Assembly: GCA_026027325.1 (NCBI GenBank)
Contig: JAMSLZ010000004.1
Coordinates: 868,001-932,000, forward strand
DNA length: 64,000 nt
Origin: Actinomucor elegans
Taxonomy: Eukaryota; Mucoromycota; Mucoromycetes; Mucorales; Mucoraceae
Direction: 5' to 3'
A model generated the notes under the pieces. The model was not told the origin of the DNA. It worked only from the letters and a program-made list of their open reading frames with translations, and made no database searches. Below, piece after piece: positions 23,308 through 36,885 of the stretch. A program made the translations under genes and the position numbers. Position 1 is the stretch's first letter. Every line of letters starts with the position of its first letter.

Positions 23308-26300
23308 ATGGAATCTAAAAAGTTTGCAATGGCGAATAATACAAGCTCAAATCAACAGAGCCAATTAGAACAGATCCCGAATAGATCTATTTCAAATACT
23401 CATAGTACTAGCCGCACTCAACTTATACCACCTGTAACAACTAATAGAAAGCAACTGATAGACGATGACGAGTTGAACAAGAATATCGGCTCTGAATACC
23501 AAGATATTCAGATTCGTACACTGACAAAATGGATCAACGTTCAATTAAGTCAAGTTGGAGAACATATCACCAGTATTGATAAAGACTTGAAAGACGGAAA
23601 GAAGCTTTTAAAGTTACTATCTGTAGTGGCGGATAATCCAAGCTTGAAACCTGAGAGGGGAAATATGCGTATTCATGAACTATCTAACGTAGCTCAGGCA
23701 TTGAAGTTTCTACAGAAGCAATGGGGGGCTGATAGTTTACCTGCCGTTGCAAGCGAGGCTATCGTTAATGGTGACGTGAAAAGCACTTTGGCGCTTACTT
23801 TCTTTATTATGCTTAAATATCAACTGCATCCTATCTTGATGAATCAAGTAAGTCTTCGTGCGTTTAAATATATAAGCATTAAGTAATATACTAAATCACT
23901 ACAGTCTCTTTCAAGCACTTTACTTACTGTGGCCCCACCTTCTCCGTTACCTAGCTTAAGTGCTTCTCGAGGTGGAAACAAACCTATGGCAGAAGCCAAG
24001 TTGACGCTGCTGTATTGGGTACGCTCTCAATTGGAGGATTATGTAGCAAATCATATCATCACTACCGTCCAGGATTTTTCGAGATCTTGGCGTTCTGGAT
24101 TAGCGTTTTGTTTACTTGTGCATCGCTATGACCCTGATTTATTACCAACTCTGTTCACAGACCATATACAGCATGCGTCCGACAAGCAAACATGGAGTAC
24201 CATGCTAAATCTGGCGTTCAACGTGGCTGAACAGTACATGAACGTGCCAAAATATTTAGAACCCGCAGATTTGCTGATTGAATTTCCCCATGAACCCTCT
24301 GTCATGATGTATGTCAGCGAAATGTATAAAGTCATGTCCAAGCTACAGCTGGAATCAACTGAACAAAGGCAAAAGCGATATCGTGATATTGCCCTTGTAG
24401 CAACCAATGGAGCCATATTGGGTACACAAGAGGAGGAGGATCTCGGAGTTACTATACAAGAAGAGCTCGTCATTACTCCACCCAACTCTACAATTCTTCC
24501 TGAAACAACCAATGATGAAACACCAGGTACACCACATCCTGAAGTATTTGATCATCAAAATATATACCAGCAATTAGATCTGCTGGATTCATTGATTGAC
24601 GCTCAATCACTACAAGATAGCCAATTATTGGAAAATGCCAGTGAGATGATCAATCAGCTCGATCCAGCTTCTGAACAAGGGCAGATCCTCATAGATCGAT
24701 ACACTCAACTAAGAGCCAAATGGGAACAACTGTCTAAACGATTGGAAGTACAGCCCCACATCTCGAATTATGTCAATGAATCCACTTTGGCGCTTCAGCT
24801 AAAAGAGACGATACCCAAGAACGATCAACTGCAACCTTTGCATCCGCTGGACGGAACGTTGGCTATAGCCGATGAATTTGAGCGCTCTCTATCTCATTTA
24901 TCCGCCATTATTAAAGCTGATCCACAAGAAGACGACGTAGACGCGTTGAATTCAACACAGGCAACTTGCCATCTGTTTCGACGTGGTGTTACGTTTGCAC
25001 AAATCACCTCTGCCATAAATGATGAACTGGACGTAATTGAGCAGTTGATGACGGATAGTGGTACAAGTACTGTCACAGACGAATTGATTCAAAGCCTAGA
25101 AAAACGAATTCACATCGTCAGCGCCACGATTCAAGGTGTAAGAGATGAATACGGCCATGATTTGCTGTTGCAAGAGGATGAGTTCTATACGCGTTTCATG
25201 ACACGGATTGATGAATTGGAAGATCGTTATGAAACTGTACGTGATTGGGTAGATCAAGTGCGCGTATGGTTCCTGGAAGCAGAAAGAATACGTGCCTGGA
25301 TTGATCAGCGTATTCATGTGATTGAAGAAAGGAACGAAAATGATACATTTAATCCTGTTTCTCGCGATATCACTATTGCTGATGCTTCCGTAATTCAGCT
25401 GCACGAAGAACACGAACGATTGAAACAAGAAGTTGCTCGTTTTGATGCGGATGACATGAACCGTTTACGTGGACATGTAAAGATGCTCGCTCCAACAGAC
25501 GGTAATGATAAAGAATTGACTCCTGCAGACACTTCTACTATTGAAATCACTTTTACGACCTTGAATATGCTCGAGCGCTTGACTCGATTACTTGATAACC
25601 GCTCACATTGGATCGCTTCGTTACTATCACGTGTTGAATGGGAAGATGCGTTTAGTAATGCCGTGCAATGGATTGCTAGAACTGATGGTGAAATGGATGG
25701 GTTCTTACGAGGTAAAGCACGTTGGTCAGAAAAGGATGAGTCCAGCTATACAATGAACCATCGGGACGACGAGAACGAAGAAGAAAGAGCAAATGATGGT
25801 GGTATTGAAGGCGTGATCAAGACTTTGGTGAGCTTGGAACATAAAATAGCTGATTTTAATACTGGCACCTATTCAGACGTCTTGAGTGCTTATGAAAAGA
25901 TGGAAACACTCAGAAATGAAAGCCTTCCTGATTATTTGGAAATGCGCCAAGTAGGCTTTGAAAAAGCTTTCGGGGACCTGATGAAACGGTCTACTTTTAG
26001 TCGATTAGTAGTTGAGCAGCTCTTGTATATGATCAACACGGTAAGCAAGTTTAAAGAGCTACGAGATATTGGTGAATTACTTCGTCAGAATCTAGCAGAG
26101 GAAATTGCTTCAGGCCAAAATGAAGATGATGATGTATATGCTGAACGAGTACAAGTGTTTAAAGAAGAATCTGCTCGATTGATTACCAACGCCACTACCA
26201 ACTTTCCTTATCCTAATGTACCTGAAATGTCAACAGCAATTGGCGCTAATGATGCTCATGACAGTGAAATTACCAATCAGAACATCAAAAGTGCTATCAG

Positions 26301-29300
26301 TAATTACAGTATGTCCTTAGCTTTGATTGCAGATGGTTTAGACCAGCTTTTATCATCTCGTTATCAAACTCTATCACTTCAGCAACGAGCAAGCGAAGCA
26401 TTTGAAGGTATGACCCGTATCAAGACTTGGATGAACGAAAGAATCAAGATATTGAATAAGCCTCGATTTGAGATCATGCTTTATGATGCGTCCATGTCTA
26501 CCTCAGCATCATCATCATCTTCATCTTCTGATGACCAGGCTCAACAGAGAAAAGGAAACAACAGCACCCATTCTTCTTCACCTAAAGGCTCAGCAATCAC
26601 TGCATCTATTGCAATCTCAACATCAGCCAGTTCAAAGATGGCAGATGATGAAGAATTGCTTCGTATAGAAAAAGAGCGTGATAATATTGCTTCAAGACTG
26701 CATCAAATGGAAAACGACGATTTGATGAAGCTGTTTGATACTGTGCGTAACTTGGAATACGATGTGGATGCATCTAACGCTGTCTCTATTGATCGTAATG
26801 CTTTGATAAACGGTGTGGAAGATTTGGAAACTAGCCTTGCGCAATTGAAGGATTTGCTAGTGTTGCGCGGTCTTCAGCTCGACGCTCTCAAGCGACGTAG
26901 AGACTGGGAGAACCAATGGTCCAAGTCCAACAGCCATTTACAGACAATTGCTCGCAAGATGTGCGATTTTAACGTAAAAAAAGTACGCTATGATCCTTCC
27001 AAAGAGAACGTAGACAAACCATCCTATGCTGGTGACCAGGAAATGACTCAATCGCTTCACTTTCTTCAAGATCGTGTTGCAGAGTTAGGTGAGAGACATT
27101 TGACTTCTTTGCAAGAGTGTTATACAGAGCTGACTGCCAGCTATGCTAAACTAAGCCAAGATAACGCTATCATGGCCGTACCTGATTTCATTTCAAATAA
27201 GCAAGCTGATTTGAAATTCAAATACGATGATTTGAAACACCTGACTGTCTATACTTCTGACCTTCTGGTGCAGCGTTCTACCATTACTGAATTTCTTTTG
27301 CGTGCTCAAGACGCTCAACACGAAGGAGAAAAAATTAAAGATACTGTATCCAAGAAAACAAGAAGGATCATGGTCAAGGAAGAAGAAGATGGTCCTACAT
27401 TAGATACACGCGTAGCACAGTTTAAACAGGAGATCAAGGACCTTTGGGAAGAATGCGGCAAGACCATGTCCTACCCAGTTTACAGTGGCAATTGGTTAAA
27501 ATCTTCACATAATGCACCCACTCAGCAGCACCACTCTGTTGATTCTAACAGCAATACTACAAATTCAGCCTATCGATCTCAAGTGAGAGCACAAGTCAAA
27601 TCCTTGTTGGACAAAAAAATGGAAGAGTTAAACGCCTTGGAAAAGGCGATTGACCAATCCTTGGTGTCATATCGTGACGCTGACCGTATGAAGGCTCTTG
27701 TAAATCAATATGAGAAAGAAGCCTGTGAACTTGGCCAATGGATCAACGAACACATTGAAATACTAAAACGACAGCACATTGACGTTTCTGCAGAAAGCTT
27801 CCTGGCTCGCGGAATGAATATTTCCGACTTGAAAAAGGCACGCCTTGACCTGTTCATGAAAGTAGATACATTTGAGGGTAACAAAGTCAAAGCGCTCCAT
27901 GATCGTATTGCCCAATTGGTGCAGGACTCGGTTGAAAAGAAGAAGAATCAATCTGTCGATGTCTCTTCCGCTGCCCATCATTTGGGAGAAGTAATGGAAC
28001 ATCTATCTCAATTGAAACGAGGTCTATCTGATCAAGCCGTGACTTTGGAAGCTGCTGCTATGCGTGCTGATTGGGAACAGCACTTGCAGCTGGGCATTGC
28101 ACGTTTAGAAGAGATGAATGAACAGTTGCGTTTATTTACGGCTAAAAAAAACCAATTAATAGCTCAGGACGAGCTGTCTGAAGAACAAGTGCATTCATTG
28201 CAGCAAGATTTGACGCGTCTCATGAATCAAAAGAACAAATTCCAAAAGTCTGTATTGCCTGGAATTCAAATGAGCTATGATGCCTTTGTCGAGTACTTTC
28301 CTAAACTATCAAGACCTATTGCTACACCAGACCATTTAGAAGCACGTATGGAGTCTTTGAGTAGGACGTCTATCCGATTACAAGAGAACGTCGAAGCTCG
28401 CACTCGGGAACTTGACTTGATTAAGCAGCGTATGCGATGGGAAGACACTGTTAAACAAGCTTTAGCTTACCTTGAAGAAAAAGAACTGCTTATTGAAAAC
28501 TTTGTAGAGGAAAAAGCAAGATGGCAGAACGATAGCTTATCTTCAGCGCACAATGATGATGATGAGGAAGTCGTATTGCGTACTGAATGGTCCAACATTT
28601 TCTCTGATTTCAAAAACTACGAACAAGACGTGATCGAGCCGCTTCAAAAACGATTCAAGTCTTTGGTCAGCGAGAGCAATGATTACTATAACAATACAAG
28701 TGTCACACTTTTACCCAATGCTTTTATGAAAAAGATGCAAGATGTACAAGCTGCTCAAGACCGTACTAGCTACTATCTGACCTTCTCCAACGATGTAGTA
28801 TCCCAACGCTGTTTGGTTTCAGCTTTTATATTGAGAACTGCGCAGTTGGAACAATCTGCAGAGATGATTCGTGAAGAGTTTATAACCAGCAAGGTTGCTG
28901 GTGGCAATGCACATATTGCTGGTCTTTTGGAAAGTCATAATGAACGATTAGAAAAGTTTAAAGCGGGTATTGATGATGTGAAGCATCATTTAGCTACTAG
29001 CATACCTTTCCCTGTGCGATCATTGGATAATATCTCGACACAGGCCAAGCTCAAGGATGAAACTACAAACGCTGTTATTCATGAAACTATTGATATTCGT
29101 AATGCTCGTTTAGATGAGCTTTGGTCCAGCCTTCAGTTGTTACTGGAGACAAAAGAACGCGTTTCTCGGCGTCGCCTCTCGTTACATTCATACAAAAAGA
29201 AAGCTCAAGCAGCTGAAACTTGGATCGATTCAAGACGTGAGATCCTCAGCAAAAGCGACTCTTACATCTCGGCTGGTAATAAGACCATTGATATCGAGAA

Positions 29301-32300
29301 GCTCAAGGAGGCTGTGAGTCAGGCTGATGGTGTGGAGCAATCCATGAAAGCAGCCGACACTGTCTTAACTACGCTAACTACTGCCTTTGAAAAGTGTATA
29401 TCTGACTTTGATGATAAATCACTAGATAATGAAGAAGTTCAAGACGAAGATCATGAGACGATGATGCAAGAGATTTCATCTGTGGTGCATCCCACTCAAA
29501 AACGTATTAGTCAAGTCTGGGACTCATTATTGATAGAAGCGACAGAAACTAAGAAGAGCAGAGCTGCTCTTTTGGTCGAAAACAGAATCCAATCTTGGTT
29601 GACAGCCTTGAAACAACTCGCTTCTCGTATCGTAACCGACCCAGAAGCCATTATCACTGATGAAATGCTATCTTTCTGGACGGACGAGCTTGATTTCTTG
29701 GAGAACAAAGAGTACCAAAATCTAACATCGGAATTGGAGACCAATAAAGAAGCATTCAGCAATGAAAAACTGTCAAATGTCAAGAATCAATTGGAAGATG
29801 GCAGATCTACAATCGAAAGCATTCATAGTCAACTGAATGAACTTCAAAATGAACTTCACCTTGGCCAATTGATTAAGAAGTACCTGGTTGATATCTCCAA
29901 GATGCAAGATTTGATTCAAATCGAAATGGATCGCTTGACTCAAATTGATGAGCAGCACAAGGCCATTGATTATGAAGCTACACCTGAAGCACGCAATCAT
30001 ACACAGCAAGATCTTACGTCGAAATACAAGCAGGCTACAGATACAATCACCAATTTAAAAGAAGGTCTCGATGAAGTTCATGGCCAATACAATGCTATTC
30101 TTGAAAATGATCATGGCTACAAGAATGATGATCAAGACAAACTTACAAAGGCCTGGGAAGCTCTCTCTGACAAAGAACTGTGTGTATCTGCTTTGGTTGC
30201 TCGCTCTTCCAAATGGATCAACAAATTTAATTTATTAGCCAATCTGATCCAAGAACTTGATGTTATTCAAAATGATCTTACCACAGCTCCTCCTCACTTG
30301 TATGACCAGTTTAATCAAAAGTTTAGTAAAGTCGAGTCTTTGCTGGCTGGCGAGTTGAATGATTTAACAGACGATTTGCTAAAGGATATAATCAATTTGC
30401 CACCATTTGAAGCACAGCGTTCAGCTTTGACCAGTCTTTTGAACCAATTGAAGCTTATTCTCGGTGGAAAGTTAGAGGAGCAAGAAAAGACTAGTTTAAT
30501 TGAAGCAATCAAAACAATTGTTGATGAACTGTATGATGCTTGCATCAAACAAGTGGCTTTGGCTAACGAGCACTGCAAGACTTATGGCTTTGACAATTGC
30601 AATCAAAGTGGAATTGAGGAAACTATCAAGGCTTGCTCTGATATTATCCAAGACAACACTTCTGTCTATAACAAGTGCCAAAACGAACTCGACTCATTGC
30701 GCTCTACTCAATGTACTAGACTGACTGCAGATCTCAATTGTCCCCAAGAAGATGTCAATAAATTGTTGACACCCATTATGACAGCTGTCGAGGATTTGAA
30801 CAAGATAACGTTATCAGAAGAAGAATGCTTGTCAATTGCTAGATTACTCTGTCAATATACGAACAATCAGGTTGCTATCATGGATACAATTGACTCATGT
30901 ATCAACAAACTTGAAATGGATAAGGATTCCAATCAGCTCGTTCTTGAACTTGAAAGTCAATTAGAATCTATTGAAGAAACTATTCAAGAGTTATCAACAT
31001 TGGGAAATTCAATTACTGGCTTTTCGATCGAAAACTTGAAGTGCTCTAGCAGTCGCATGCAAAACGTAGCATCTGTTGTTAACAATGGTAGAGATCAGAC
31101 AGCTAACAGATACACGGAGTTCAAGCTTTTGCTCCAAGAAGCTAGTATTAACATAGCCAAGACCAGCAAGCGTCGAAATATCATTATCAAGTTAGGCGAT
31201 AGCATTGGTTTGGTGAATGATATGATAGACAGATTCAAGTCGTTCAAACTGACTGGCAAGGGTATACCATCTGAAATCAAAGAATTAGAAGAACTCTGTA
31301 GAGACTGCAATCAATCAATGAAAGCTAAATCTGATTCTTTACGAGCACTCATGAATGATTATACAGATCTTGAGCATGATCAAGAGATAACCGATCTTCG
31401 CAATGAGCTCTCTACTGTTACAGCTCAACTTGATGCCCTCATTAGTCTAAAGAGAAAGGAAGCGTCAGATGAAGGCGACCTCTCTGATTTCTTGCGCATC
31501 ATGAATGAATTTGATGAGCAGATCGTATCACTCCATGCAGCTATTGAACATGCATCTCCCCATTATTCTGGTATGTCAAATAACAAGTTCATCAAGGCTG
31601 ATTTACAGGCTCTGCTCAAGTCATTGGTCGCTGCCTACAAGAAACACCAGCAGGCTATCAACGCTATCCTTGAACAAGCTCGCGTAGAATCCAAAAAACA
31701 ATTCTTGGACCATAATCATGTTGTAGCGGAAGGACTTCAAAAGGCCAATAAGCGATGGGCCCAAGCGCAATCTGCAGCTGCTTCTCGCGAGAGAGAACTT
31801 CAAACTTGTATCAGTCAATTGGATCACGAATTCTTTACAAAGCTTGCTGTAGCAAAAACAACGCCTCGCGCTTCACGAAGAGTGCTTCAGTCCACTCTGG
31901 CTCCATCTGCTTTAAAGCGTTATCCTACCCCTGCTACAAACAACGGAAGATACATGGGAACTGTCTCTCCTTTTAATTCAACTAGTCGACGTGAGGAAGG
32001 TGGCGGAAGCAAGAGATCATCGAAAACACCCTTGTCTGCTTCTTCATCTACTAGTCGACTCCGTGCTGCTTACATTCCGGATCCAGATAATGAGCTTGAT
32101 ATGAAGTTGGGCCATATTGTCAACTCCTCTCCATATCGAGTTACTGTCAAGATTGTGCCTGATCAAGTTGGAAAATATTGGTTTGGTGATGTGAATCCTA
32201 GACTTGTTTACTGTCGTATTTTGCCAAGCCAATTAGTCATGGTCCGTGTTGGCGGTGGTTGGGTAGAGCTATCCAAGTAAGTTATGCACAAAGACCCTTA

Positions 32301-32790
32301 CTTTATAGTAAAACTAACATTCAATCCCATTTTCTTTATGTAATCCTTGTAGATTCTTGAGGGGTAACGTATTTACAATATTTTAGTCCAAGATGTTCAA
32401 CTCTTTACTAATCTCTTCCTTTGGCTTTCTGTAGAGCATGGATTAACTGAAAGTTCTTATTCTAGACCAGACTCAGCAAATGAAAACAAGAATACTCAGC
32501 CTGAGCAAGCCCCATTCCAAGAAGCATATCTGCAGACTTTAAGGGCATCATCCCCATCTGGTCGCGTCACTATTCGAGGTGGAGGTGCTGTAGATAGAAA
32601 TAGTAGTAGCTTAGCTTCAACTCGATCTTCTAGCAAGTCATCCGGAAGTAGATCAAGATCCCCTTTACCTGGATACGTGGATGGTGATAAATATGTTAGT
32701 GTAGATGAATCTGGTAATCACATCATCGTAAAAATGAAAAAAGCCGAAGTTGATGCAAAAACTCCTGTTATCAACAAAAAGAAGCCCTGA
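23308..32790 (+). CDS. Spectraplakin-like giant cytoskeletal linker (tandem CH domains, spectrin-type rod, GAS2 domain)
   Basis: Four exons, 23308-23847, 23905-32276, 32353-32363 and 32435-32790, give about 3,092 residues, most from one 8.4-kb exon. Residues about 64-176 form a CH domain (IRTLTKWINVQLSQVGEHI; DLKDGKKLLKLLSVV). Residues about 205-325 form a second (LLYWVRSQLEDYV; WRSGLAFCLLVHRYDPDLL), together an actin-binding pair. The long middle is helical, with repeated W-containing segments such as RADWEQHLQLG and RRDWENQWSKSN, fitting degenerate spectrin repeats. Near residues 2905-2980 a GAS2 microtubule-binding domain appears (LGHIVNSSPYRVTVKI; YWFGDVNPRLVYCRI; VRVGGGWVELSKFL). It ends in a Ser/Arg-rich tail, as in spectraplakins. 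It probably links actin to microtubules. No EF hands were noticed. The 11-base exon 3 completes the GAS2 end. Confidence 0.9.
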
Positions 32791-33457
32791 AGGCATTACA
32801 GTATATCTACTTAACATCTATAATACATATATCCTATACACCTCTTTAAGGGGTCAAAAATGAAAAGCAATTCTTTCAGAATTATACCTACAACCATCAT
32901 TAATACTAGATAGACAATCATTACTCACGTATCATAATATCAAACCTACAAAATAAAGCATCCATAATATAGATTTAGAATTCTATTTAGAAAAGTTCAA
33001 GTTGTCTTACCAACAGGTATTTTAAATGAGCTAATGAAGTTCATAAATTAACAAATGTCGCATGACAAGCAATGTAATAAAAACATTGGATTCCGTCGAA
33101 TGCAGTAACTTGTTCTGAAAATGAAATATTGATCAAATGCAACATTTGATCAAAGTTGTACGAGGGGTATTGGTTAACTAGCTAGCTTTATGCTCACTCA
33201 GCCGCTGACGCCCTCTGGGGCCCGGGGGGGGGGAGGGTTTACTTTCCAATTTTTGATGAGGTTGATAATCGCAAATTAATCCCAGGTTTCAATTTATAAA
33301 TTAGGAATATATGCTCCAAAACATTGACTACAAGGGTTCAGCTCATCTACAACGAAGCAGGCGCAAAGAGCTCCACGTTTTACGTATCCGCTTTATATAT
33401 AGGTAACAGTAATATAGAGATCATATCAGTAAAACATTTTATTATAATAATAAATGT
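32791..33457. other. Convergent intergenic region
   Basis: Between the 3' ends of the spectraplakin-like gene and the minus-strand leucine-rich gene. It includes half-copies of the dispersed repeat (AAATGCAACATTTGATC near 33136) and a GC-rich patch ending in a ten-base G run (about 33190-33240) that stands out from its surroundings. Confidence 0.45.
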
Positions 33458-35661
33458 TTAAGTGGAACGAATTCTGATCACTGCACGATAATTTCTGACT
33501 TTATACATAAATCTTTTTAGAGATTTCTTTTTCTTGGTCTCTTCATCGTCTTCAGAACAATTTTGTTCGTCTTCAGTTTCGCTAATTGATCTAGCTCTCT
33601 TCATCTTCCTTGTAGTAGTACCTCTTGTTCTTCCAGGGGTCTTGTCAGCTACTCTTGCTGATTTTCGAACGGTAGTCAAGTTTTCTTCATCGCTACTATT
33701 ATTTCTTTTGTTTGAGTTTGCTTCTTTGAAGTCGTACTTGTTATCGCTGTTTCTACGTTTACTAAAATGTAGTTCAAGAGAGTCTTCATCTTTCTTATTA
33801 TGGGTTTCTTTGTTTGGGTCGTTATATTGATGAATCAGCTCTTGATCTTCATCAGCAAAAAAGTCGATCATTTCTTCTGGCTCGGATGCTTCTAATTCGT
33901 CTGCCTCTGGGAGATATACGTTATCATCGTCGAAAGAAAATGCCGCATAATCTTTATCATCAGCAACAATTGGTGAAGGAAGTTCTTCATTTTCTTGATC
34001 CTCAATCGCCTCATTGATAACTTTATCGGCTTTATCTTGAACGGCGTGGAAGTGAACTGCTTTGGAGCCGCGATTGTCTAGTTGTAATACTTCTAACAAC
34101 TGAACGCTGATGTTTAAGATTGGAAGCTGTTTAATGGCATTGTTTGCCATACAAACATAAGAAAGGAATTGTTCAATATGGACAAATTTTCTTCTGCGCG
34201 ACTTGCGGCTTTGACCTTACTAGAGATATTGCCTGTCATTTCAATATTGGTTTCCATCGTGATCAAATACTTGCAGATAGCTCGCATGGTTGGCTTGTCT
34301 TTCTTTGAGTAGAAAAGGTGGCCGTTTTCGATAATCAGCTGTTTCAGGTTAAAGTCTTTGAGCAATAGATGCGCTTCAGTATCTGTTCTTTGAGTACCAA
34401 ACTTGCAGTTGTGAAAGCCGATTTCTGTCAAATGCGGGATACGTTTGTGCATTTGGGAAAGTTCGTCGCCTTCGATAACCAGGTTTACCAATGCAAGTTT
34501 ATGTAGAGATGTATACGTTTCCAAGTTGATTCCGTTATCTGAAAGAGTGCCGTGCTTTCGGTCATGGCCTAATTCTAAACAGTTCAATTGGGGAAGAACC
34601 ATCAGGTAATGAATAATATCCGCATGCTGCTCAGTATTAGACCAACGGAGGGATAACGACTTGAGCATATCCAATCCTTGCAGCAGAGAGATTTCAGGAC
34701 GATTCGATGATAAGATAGACAAGCTCTCCAGAGTGTGGCGGTTTGTATCCAGTAATTTCGATAGGGGCGCAATACTTTCATCATTCAATCCAATAAATGA
34801 TGCATGTTTCAGTTTGCAATGGGCTGCTAACAAAGCTTGGATCAATTCCATGGTGGGCAATGACTGGTAAAAGTTTTTTATCACCAAAGTTTCCAGTTTA
34901 TCAAGTTTGAAATGGCTATTCTTCAACTCACTACTATTCATAGTATGGTGTTGGTTCGATTTTGATGTCTTATTGGTAGCTTGGTTGTGTCTCTCTAATT
35001 TTAACGTCTTCAAGCCATTCTGATATGACTTGAAAATATACATCAAAAGATCGGTGGTGCTCCCAGAGAACGCGTTTAGTACAATATCGAGTTCTTCGAC
35101 TTTGTTATCACCAATCTTGGTATTTACTTGGCTGATATCAAGATTTATCATATATAATTTGATTGATTTCAAATGAGGCATGATGATGTGGTATCTTGCC
35201 AAGTCCTTAAGTGACAGCGTCTTACTTTTCGCTCCATCTCGACAAACTAGTACTGATAAAACGCTTTTGAGAGGGTCTCTTTTTGAGGGTGTCGCCAAAA
35301 CGATGTTGGGAAGCCTGCTGTTTTCAAGGGTAGTAACATCAAGTTCTTCTTTGAAAAGTGCGCTCAACATATCAAATTGATCTTGATCGAGTTCGGGTAC
35401 TTGCTCCAAAGACTTTAGCTTTTGTACAGCTACTTTTCTCCAGTTTTTAGAACTTTTCACAAGAGAGGCCTTTGTTTCTTCTATAATTGCGTTGAGTGTC
35501 TGCTGGTAAATAATTTTGATCGAATCAAACATATTTTGCAATTTTGGTTCTTTTTCGATCGCACTAATGACATTAGAAACGGCAAACCCTGTATCAAATT
35601 TTGCATAAATAGGTGAGGAGGGGAAAAATAGAGCTAATGCTCTTTTGTTAGATTGATTCAT
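33458..35661 (-). CDS. Leucine-rich protein with acidic, basic-ended C-terminus, unknown function
   Basis: A 515-codon frame opens at 35661 and a second frame carries on to 33458. I join them with an intron 34152-34100 (GTATGG...TTCAG, 53 bases), giving about 716 residues. A longer intron starting at the better donor GTAAGG near 34214 and ending at the TTAG around 34096 would also keep the frame. The N-terminal 170 residues are helical. The middle shows irregular leucine-rich repeats (LESLSILSSNRPEISL, LKSLSLRWSN, LNCLELGH, LTEIGFHNCKF). The last 200 residues are very acidic, then strongly basic (KRARS, KKKKSLKRF), suggesting a nuclear or chromatin-associated protein. There is no F-box that I can see and I do not recognise the family. 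Confidence 0.7.
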
Positions 35662-36885
35662 TGCGATATTGCCAGTAATAACTCAAATGTGAATAAAAAA
35701 CTTTGAGCACTTGCCCGTTGTGTCGTTTCAAATTATTGTATTTGAATGCCGTCACTTTCATTGGTTGACGGGGAAATATGTAGTCAAAAAAAAAAATCCG
35801 ATCCAAAACAGAAGTTTGGTCAAAGTTTAGTCATTTTAATACAGAAAAAGTTCAAGACATATAATGTATTTAACAGAGCTTATAAATCTTTTAGTTACAT
35901 GTTGCGTGTAATAGTAGGTTTTGGCGCAACTTCCTTACAAATTTGTATTTACTGCCAGAAAATACGCATTTTTGGGGTTTTAGTTTTATGATAATAAATC
36001 CATGCTTTAATATATGAAAAAAGAAACAAACTACAATCCTGTTATAATATTCAATAGATACCCCAGAACTATAATATATAACTCTAAAGCACTATCTTGT
36101 TTCTTAAAAAAAAATGGCTCAACGGCTGGAAGAAACGATCATAAGGTAAATCCTTCACGCAATATTTCAAAAAATTGCTTCTTTTTATAACCACTTCTAT
36201 TGGCTGATGTCAATACAATCAGCTTCGCCAATGGAAATGATTGCATAAAGTTTCTTATCCTTAATCTTTATACAGACGCTTGGGATCAATTCATGATCAT
36301 TGACCTCTTCGAAAATTGGGATTTAAACCTTTTTCCTATTAAAAAGCCCACATAGAAGTGCCTCAGGGGATGTTTAGAGGGCGACGGCGACTGAGCAGAT
36401 GTAGCGAACATTGGGCGTGCTGGTTACTAGTAATTATAGCATATTTATTATAATGCGACTTCACAAAAATTTCTGATAATCAAGTAGTACGTTTTGGATA
36501 TGGGATATTATCCATATGCCATAAAACTAGATTGATCGAGAGATTTATTGATGATTAGATCAAGCCCCTATGAAAAGCATGCAACATACAGCCCACTGGA
36601 AAAAAAAATAGTATAATAATCATAACATTTTTTCAAATGATAGTTCTAGCAGATGTCATAATTCATTCTGGATATATACTGGCTATCGGGTGCAGCTCTA
36701 ATTTTGGGTTACTCGAGGAATGTAGCGATATTAAAAATGATTTAATTTTTGAAAATTATAACGAAATTCCCTTAGGTTTAAATTTTCCACACTCCCTTTT
36801 ATCTTTTGGACCCTGAAGAAACCTTCTATAACCTACAGTCTATTAACAATGTAGGTGTAAAAAAGAATGTAATATCCAAAAATAA
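35662..36885. other. Intergenic region, possible tiny gene or relic at 36113-36353
   Basis: Contains the promoter of the leucine-rich gene on its left side. A short plus-strand frame starts MAQRLEETII at 36113. It is followed by a possible intron from 36147 and an open stretch to a stop at 36351-36353. Homology is not recognised, so it is not called as a gene. Pieces of the dispersed repeat (GATTGATCGAGAGATTTATTG near 36532; CTCGAGGAATGTAGCGATATT near 36712) are also present. Confidence 0.4.

Noticed and set aside
34100..34160. Separate gene starting MANNAIKQL
   Set aside because: The frame begins inside the end of the leucine-rich frame, and an intron joins both; no promoter space lies between them.
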